A stretch of 64,000 nt of DNA from Mantis religiosa (lineage: Eukaryota > Arthropoda > Insecta > Mantodea > Mantidae): assembly GCA_030765055.1 (NCBI GenBank), contig CM060952.1, positions 170,338,807-170,402,806 on the forward strand, in the 5' to 3' direction. A model generated the notes under the pieces. That model saw only the letters and a program-made list of their open reading frames with translations. It was not told where the DNA came from and did no database searches. Below, piece by piece: positions 12,569 to 64,000 of the stretch. Both the position numbers and the translations under genes were made by a program. Numbering within the stretch: position 1 is the stretch's first letter; each line of letters begins with the position of its first letter.

Positions 12569-13738
12569 TATAAGCATCATCCACACCCTCTCACTCCCAT
12601 TCTGTCAAAACTTCTCCCATAACTTCAACTGCCTTATACGCGGTCTAGGTGAGTACGACATCGACTCCGGTGAAAAATACGAAAGACCAAGACTTGTTTT
12701 AGGCACATAAAAACACTGCACTATCAATACACAATTTATATATAATTAAAAGGAAAAACACCAAAACAAATCTCTACCATCATTTGCCCTAACTTATAAA
12801 ATATTCTGCTGACAGTAGAGGGCTCAGCCCTGATCTGGCTGGAGACTGAAAGTTAGTCTTCCGGACTTTCAAGTGTCCAATCGCAGGTGTAGTATTTAAT
12901 AATAATGCATCTACTTGTCTCTCAGTTCTTTAGTTTTTTTGTTTTTTTTCAACTTTCTCTACTACTTATATGCTAGTAAGTAGAGCTCAGCCCAATAAGT
13001 CGATATTAAAACGTCGATATCGACACCAAAATTGTAGTTAAGTTAAGGAAAGTGTTGAAGAACTTTACCCCACATCATATTTGTTTACTTTGATATATCA
13101 GTTACTATTATATATTTTCTCAAAAAGGTGGCATACAGTTTTTTTGGGAGGAAATACATATGTTTAATATGATATTGCAAAATGTACACTGATCTTCCTG
13201 AGAGTAAGATGCCCTATATAAGTTTAAGGTTATACTTGTTCTGAATAAGTTTTATAAATTATAAACCTTGAAAGAGACTACGTTACTACTCAAAAAGTAT
13301 AGATCGCACAGAGTTTGCAATTATATATAATAATTTTATATGATAATATGAGTCTGTGCTAGAATTATTATACAACGATCTGGTTATGTGAAGTACATTA
13401 GCACTCGGAAGGCATTGGGCTACTACGGTTTGGCCAGTCTGGCGGATACTCTAGAAAACCACATCCTCCCTTGCCTGCTGAAAAACTGAAATGTATAGAA
13501 TAACAGCAAATGAGCTGTTCAGTGCTACCCAGTAATAAATACACTTTTCGCCTTTGTTTCCCATACCTACTGCTTTGATTCTTTCTCATTGTATCATATT
13601 ACTTACGTCAGAAAATACGACACGCAAACACGCGAAAGTTGCTATGGCCTCACCATAGTTTGAAATCTTGCATTAGGGAAAAGTCACCATCAAATTTTGA
13701 TTGCCAAGTATCAGTTTACGTTCATCCACTTCATTTTT

Positions 13739-13986
13739 TGTTGTTGGTGTTGTTGTTGTTGTTGTTGTTGTAATTTACGTCCTTCGACGTTAAGTCATAT
13801 CGGACGATGAGTAGAATGGATGAAATAGCTCAAAGGAGTCCAGGGTCCATAGTGCTTAGTTACCCGAGATTCGTCTTTCAGGATAAGAGAAAACCCCGGC
13901 AAAACCTTATCCAGGTGACCGAGATTCGATCTCGGGACCTCTTGAACGTGAGACAGACCGCTACCATCCAGGCTAGAGAGGCGGGC
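13739..13986 (-). mobile_element. tRNA-derived SINE, family A, with a (GTT)n tail
   Basis: A reverse-oriented copy ending in the same GGCGGGC head at 13986. The 3' tail side abuts a GTT-rich tract at 13739-13770, which is the (AAC)n tail of the element. It retains the GTTCAAGAGGTCCCG block with a damaged B box. Confidence 0.85.
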
Positions 13987-15756
13987 ATTTTGTGATGTTT
14001 ATACCCATAAAATTTAACAGTAGTTTATCTGCCTATCTATAGTGATTAAGAGGAAAGATTGTGCTCCACCCAAAAATTAGATGTCGAGATTTTATGCCTG
14101 TTTTGAGGTCCATGGACGCAAAAATAAGGAGAGAAAAGGCCCACGCGCGAATGTGTGTACACGAATGCCTGTCTTCCCAGGAGCTATGGTGCATTTCCAC
14201 GTTTAAAAATTTCACTCTCCACAATTTTTACTCAGAGGTCACTTTAATCTAGTAAGTGTTTCTCTTTTTATTTGGGTGGAACGTTCGCGGAGGGGCTTCT
14301 TAATAGACACTAGAGTAACTATTGTGATACCAATTCAAACGCCTGAAAAGTTAAAAGCCGTAATATTTAAAGAAAAAACTACAAATATATTTGGCATCCT
14401 TCTGTTTTAATACACCCTATTTATTATATCTAAAAACACCCGATCACTACGTTCTAAACATCTAGATATCTATAAGTTTAATATTTTCTTATGCATTTCC
14501 AAAAATTCTATTGCCACATTTTACTACGCTGTAAAAATTGCACATCAAATTACATTTTTATATGGTGTATTTAGATTAACAAACTTATTAGGGATACAAA
14601 TTGCATTAGCAAGTTCCGAACTCAAATAAAATGTGTAATAAATGTATGTATATTATCTGCTTAATTTACTTCAATACTTCTTGTATTTCCCAAATTTTAA
14701 AGGTTCCCCAAATTTTAATTCCTCTCCCAAAATCTCAATGGTTACTGTCGGCCATGCGCTGGTGTGTGCCCCAAATAATTTTGTGTTAAGCAATTTTAAG
14801 CACCGTCGAATTTGCCTAGATTGCCGTGAAGCTTTTGCAGGTAGGGATGACAACGCAAATTACACTCACACTTCTAGATTCCTGTAAATCAAATCTAAAT
14901 AACTGATGTAGACAGAGCAAAGGAAACTACAGAATTACCAATATCTGCATTACTGAAATAAAGCATGTAATCATTAGTCTTTTTGTAGACGTAATTTTGA
15001 AAGACGATGTTACTACTGGAAAGAATCATTAGCACCACAAAACACATTGTTGCCTAATATCACAGAAGATGCAGACACTCTTAATAGGTTACATATATCC
15101 AGCAAAAAAGTCTAGTTGGTATATATTTTCTCGTCAGATAGTGTGATCGACAGTATACCTAACCTTATCTCTTGCGGAGGTGTTTGATATTGGTAAACGA
15201 GTTGATGTGACCAGATAACTGATACCAGTGTGCATACAGTGAATGATGTAATGTTTAGTTTACATTAATCGAATTTTAATTATTTATAAAATTTAAATTG
15301 CAAATTGGCATTGTAATCAGCTTTTATGTCCCATTATTTGTACTCGTTGCTTCTGTAATCGTTAATTACGATTAACTTCAAGTGTAATTGTTCCATTATT
15401 TGCTGTCCATGTCTGATTGGCAGATTTAATCCAGATTGATAGTGCGACCAATTGTTGGTCTTTTGTACCTTTTAAACTCCACAAGGAAGATATAAAGGAT
15501 GAAGGATTGGACGGCCAGGTCATATAGCAAGAGGAATACTAATGATGGCCAGATTATGTAGCAGTACAGATGAACCAAGGGGCCAGATCATGTAGTGGTA
15601 GGTGGAACGCAAGAGATTACTTAATTTTTGCAGGAAATTATAGCTTGAAGAAATATCAAGGATGGCCAGAGCCCATAGCAGGATATCCCTAACCTGCAAG
15701 TAGTTCATCCCGGTAGAGCTCTTTCGAGCTGTCCCTATGGATCGGTCCGTTTTTTT

Positions 15757-16590
15757 TAATTAAGTCCTCCAACTTTAAGCCATATCAGACGATGAATAAA
15801 AGAGAGAAATGATGCTCAAATGACCCCAGGGTCCATATAGCTTAGTTAGCCGACATTCGTCTTTCAAGATAAGGGAAAACCCTGTAAAAACCTTATCCAG
15901 GTAACTCACCCTGACCGAGATTGGAAATCGGGACCTCATGGACGTGAGGCAGACACGCCAGCACCACGCTACCGAGGCGGGCATAGGTCCGGTTAGATTA
16001 CGCTATGTTAGAAATGGTTCTCTCCTCTAAGACTCTGCTACCTGAAAGGTGGAGGGGAATGAAAAGAGTAGAGCTTAGAGTTACCCGACATTCGTCTTTC
16101 AGGATAAGGGAAAACCCTGGAAAAAAACCTTATCCAGGTAACTCACCCTGACCGATATTCGAACTCGGGACCTCTTGAACGTGAGGCAGACACGCTAGCA
16201 CCACGCTACAGAGGCGGGCATAGGTCCGGTTAGATTACGCTGTGTTAGAAAGGGTTCTCTCCTCTATGACTCTGCAACCTGAAAGGTGGAGGGAAATGAA
16301 AAGAGAGGGAACGAGGGCCAGAACAGTTCTTGGTATGATTCTGATGCTCAAATGACCCCCAGGGTCCATAGAGCTTAGAGTTACCCGACATTCGTCTTTC
16401 AGGATAAGGGAAACCCCTGGAAAAAACCTTATCCAGGTAATTCACCCTCACCACGCTACCGAGGCGGGCATAGGCCCGGCCAGATTACGCTGTGTTAGAA
16501 ATGGTTCTCTGCTACCTGAAAGGTGGAGGGAAGTGTAAAGAGAGGGAAGGAGGACCAGGAAAGTTCTTGGTATGATACTACCTGAACAGT
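15757..16590 (-). repeat. Tandem array of SINE-A plus spacer units
   Basis: A family A SINE (15757-15982, reverse) is followed by repeated units of SINE part plus a common spacer beginning GGTCCGGTTAGATTACGCT. The spacer starts near 15986, 16223 and 16473, giving periods of about 237 and 250 bp. The third unit lacks the B-box portion of the SINE but keeps both flanks. Confidence 0.85.
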
Positions 16591-16872
16591 GCTACTTGGT
16601 CACTGTCGCAATGATTTGATCTGTCACATAGCTTTCTGCTAATTCTCTACAGCTGGAGGTGCCTAATATTCTCCATAGTTAACTTTGAAAGAGGCCTGGT
16701 GTCAAACCTGGGCAAGCCAAAAACGGAATTCTGAACCACAAATCATCATTACAGTGCTCAACAAGAATGATGATGGATTGTCTTTGGAAATAGATTTGAC
16801 ATTTAAAATCACAAATATCAGATTCAGAATTTGTCTTGAAAGCCACGTAAGTATTCTGGATACTCTGTTCTA

Positions 16873-17640
16873 GTGCAGTATATAAATAAACTAATTATAA
16901 TAAATTGTAAAAACAACTTTCCAATTAAGGAGTTTACTACCAAAATATGTTGCCAAATATGAAACGGAGACTATGCGGGCGACTGCAGTGTTCAAGGCCA
17001 AGGTTTGCGAATACAAAACAGACTATGGATAATGGTGCACATCAATCAACTGTAGGGTTTCTTCCCATGTATCAGTCTGTTCATTCCCATTTAGGATCAG
17101 TGGACTCGGCAGTATCTCATACCTATAGACATTAATGCACGTCGTTTCGCATGTGGAAAAACACTTTTAGTATCCGTGTTGACGACAGTTTCGCGACAGA
17201 AGAAGTGGTTGCTACCAAACTTGGAAACTAAAAGTCTCCATATCACCGGGAGTTTTGTCTGGCGCCGCTCAAGGCTGACACCACCAATACGGAAATTGAA
17301 CGCAAATTCTGGGATAGTGCGTCTAAAGCAAAGACATGTGTATCAGTGTTGGTGGTATCGTCCGGCGGCATGGTTCTCTGAAGGAAGTCGCATTAGGTTT
17401 TCTGACGCCATTGGCACAACATCGTTAACAGCCTGTTGATGAAGTTGCAGCTGTTTGTGAAGTGTCCTAAAATCTTGAAGTTGCAAAAAAACGGTGGCGC
17501 TGTTAAACATGGAATGGCAAAGATCATAGCAAGAATCTGAGGCGATGATATCACTGTTTTGTGTGGACTGAGTTAGTACCATCCTGTTAAGTTGAAACTA
17601 CCTTCCATGAAAACGTTGAAAGGTAAACATATGTGACTTT
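16873..17640. other. Unidentified segment with weak coding character
   Basis: Short frames on both strands between about 16.9 and 17.6 kb are more complex than the flanks, but no known domain was recognised and all are stop-interrupted. It could be a decayed transposon. No splice-flanked exon was seen. Confidence 0.25.
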
Positions 17641-19379
17641 AATGTCATACACTTTTTTGTACTCAACTAACATGAGTAAACTTCTAGTGAATTTTGGATA
17701 TTAAAAATTCACATAAAATAGTTTAAGTTGCATCATAAATGCTTTCCTAAACAAAAGTAATTGCGGCATAGAGAGAATCCTCCCTCTTAAGGAAATTAAA
17801 GAAAAGAATTAGCTAACAATGGTTTATAAACTTAACCTTTGACCATTTCTACATTCACAGAATTTCATTCATAATTATAACTATATGAATGATAAAGGAA
17901 ACATTTTACCAAGAAATCAACATTAGTTTCTAATTTGTGTTTAATTCAACAAGTTTTACTTTATCACTTAATCTGTGGTAGGAAAATTAATATATTTCAC
18001 CCAAAAATTCTGTACAGAGCTGCTCGACTCTAAAAGGAAATATTATTTTAAAAAGTTCCAACTATATCTCCGCGCACTCTTGCATGGCCTAAACAACGAA
18101 AATTTGGATAACTAGCAAATTTGGTATTTAAATTCAAAATCCCTCAAGTTTACGAAACGAAGTTTCGTAAGTTTTTAAGAAAAATGTTCTATCTTCTTTT
18201 TTAAAATTATTTTAATTAAAATATACGTATTAAAGTATACCTACGTGTAATAAGTAATATATATTGAATGATATGCGGTTTTTTTCATTGTAAATACATT
18301 TTCTATTAAACTTAATATACGACAAAAAAAAGCAACAATATATGGTAATATTTTGTTTGACATGCGGTTTCTAACATATTGACTGCTATTGATTTGAATA
18401 AAATTTTGTAATAATTCATCATAGATTCTTTTAAGTAAAGTCTAAATCTATGGTTTCCTGTTATTTAAGGAGAATGGAATTTCGAATCCCTAACGACTTG
18501 CTCTTCAGGGCTTTGACTACCATATCAGATAAAGCAGATAAAGAATAAGCTTAACTAAGAATAGTTTGTAGAAATACAATGATAGAGAAAAATCTGAATA
18601 TTAGAAATTAGTTTTCTCTCCCTCTAGAAACAGTAAAAGAAGAATGGCAAATTTTAAACGACTATATAAATTATACACCTATTAGTTTTTTGCTAGGTAT
18701 GGTAGTAGAAATTTTTTCCTTTGTTATATTTTAAATGCAAACATTGGCAGCATCATGCACACAATCCAATAGTGATGTAGCTAAGATAATTTTTAAATTT
18801 AATGATTAAAGAATAACTTTCTGTACACCTGACATTCACTGATATAATTGCTATGAACAAGTTTTATAACGTTGTTTATTCGTGTGAAGCTTTGATAAAA
18901 AGAACATTTAAGTTGTTTCCAACTTCTAACAAAATTTTAAGAAAGTCTAAATTACTTTTATAAAGCAGCTCTTCTCTGTAATAAAGCCTTGAAACTCACA
19001 GGAAAAGCTTACATTCATTTCTTTTTAGAAGTCGTAATATTAATTATTTTTGGAAATGAAGCCATTTTTAAAATGTCGTATGTCTCTTAGCTAACTGAAA
19101 AGCAATTATTCCTCAAATTTTTAAAACGGTAAGCTCTTTGTGGATAAAATATGTTTTTCTCAAGAGTAGCTTTTCCCCTAATGATTTTTGGATTATTTCT
19201 GACAATTTTCATTATTTAAAATACTCTTGTGATGATTGTGAAGGAGTTACATTTACTTAATTTTCTTAATGATGATTGATATTTCTTTAGAAATAACTTA
19301 TACCAGATGAGTGATAAAAAATTATCGCCATGATGTTCCTAGAGGTTACGTTTACATAGCGTTTTCTCATTGTGAAGGA

Positions 19380-19465
19380 AAATCCGGAGACAACTCTTAC
19401 TCACTCGCCCTAACCGAGATACGAAATCGGGACCTCTTGAATGTGAGGCATACTTGCTACCCATA
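19380..19465 (-). mobile_element. SINE fragment (family A-like)
   Basis: The reverse copy retains only the central tRNA-like region (CGGGACCTCTTGAATGTGAGGCA, interrupted by differences from other copies). Both ends are lost. Confidence 0.6.
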
Positions 19466-20003
19466 TCACGTAGATCCACACAAAACAATTTATTTCGAAG
19501 ATAATCACATTAGTTGTCTTTCTTAATGTGTACTTATTTACCTTTAATACCTAGGTATAATAGAATAAATGAGAGGGAGCTAGGAAGGAAGAGAGAGTGG
19601 TGCATACTGGGATAATGTACAATGAAGCTGCGGGTCCGCTAGCCTATTTATTTTCTCTTACTTTAAGATTTTGAGGCTTTTAGGTTATCTAGCCTAAATA
19701 TTGTAGAACAAAGCAAGTCTGCAGTAATTAAACTGTCAGCAAATGCGCAGCAATTGATACTTTTGGTGCCAAACTTGCCATTTCTAGGAAAGAGCAGTGA
19801 CAAGGATGTTCGTCGTCGGTCATGATGGCCATTATCATGTTCGTGATTCCTTTAGATACCTTGTGTGTGTTAGAACTAAAAACGTTTTGTACACATTTCC
19901 CCTGTATAAATCTTGACAGATCAACTAAGTTAATTCACATCATATAAAAGATAGTTTTTCTAGACGCTTACTGTACTAAAATAAACTTTTTTTTTATTTA
20001 CAG

Positions 20004-64000
<43,997 letters not shown>

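Larger units (their letters stand above)
8591..20003. other. Region between the carboxypeptidase promoter and the first visible Trio exon
   Basis: No host exon could be supported on either strand. The contents are the SINEs and microsatellites listed separately plus AT-rich DNA. Whether this is truly intergenic or an intron of Trio depends on where the upstream Trio exons lie. Confidence 0.5.

Noticed and set aside
12291..12710. 139-codon frame, among the longest outside Trio
   Set aside because: It reads through a reverse-oriented SINE and has no domain, conserved start or splice context.
16947..17582. Several short frames that suggested a gene or transposase
   Set aside because: Frames on both strands are stop-interrupted, no motif was recognised, and no exon boundaries fit.

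Overview
The window is AT-rich nuclear DNA from an animal, most likely an insect or other arthropod with a large genome. It has spliced genes with GT-AG introns, one intron over 20 kb, many tRNA-derived SINEs, mariner, Gypsy and Penelope-like remnants, and long microsatellites. The species cannot be named from the sequence. A hemimetabolous insect such as a cockroach, termite or stick insect would fit the repeat load, but that is a guess.

Left part (1-8.6 kb): a zinc carboxypeptidase (M14, A/B type) runs on the minus strand. Eight coding exons were traced with consistent phases, from a signal-peptide exon at 6731 to a C-terminal exon ending at 618. The last exon or exons, with the catalytic Glu, lie beyond the left edge. 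A short non-coding first exon and a TATA box near 8.15 kb look like its promoter, and a ~200-bp tandem duplication lies just upstream of it.

Middle (8.6-20 kb, then a 20-kb intron to 40.5 kb): no confident host exon was found. The space holds SINEs (one locus amplified as a ~240-bp tandem array), a mariner transposase pseudogene with an intact DD34D spacing, a separate 5' mariner fragment, a Gypsy integrase fragment, a possible MITE, and a ~180-bp (ATT)n tract.

Right part (20-64 kb): ten plus-strand exons encode the C-terminal GEF2 half of Trio (UNC-73/Kalirin family): a basic linker, an acidic/proline linker, a Gly/Ser-rich linker, the second DH domain, the second PH domain and the start of the C-terminal tail. 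All junction phases agree, giving 675 complete codons. The gene continues past both edges, or starts from an alternative upstream exon.

The most unusual feature lies in the Trio introns from 38 to 59 kb. At least nine remnants of several Penelope-like element (PLE) subfamilies carry hammerhead-ribozyme-like motifs, often as head-to-head inverted pairs. The best have a complete CUGANGA / stem II / GAAA / self-complementary 4-mer / UC core, and the stems covary between subfamilies. One PLE is split by a 489-bp solo LTR with a 4-bp target duplication.
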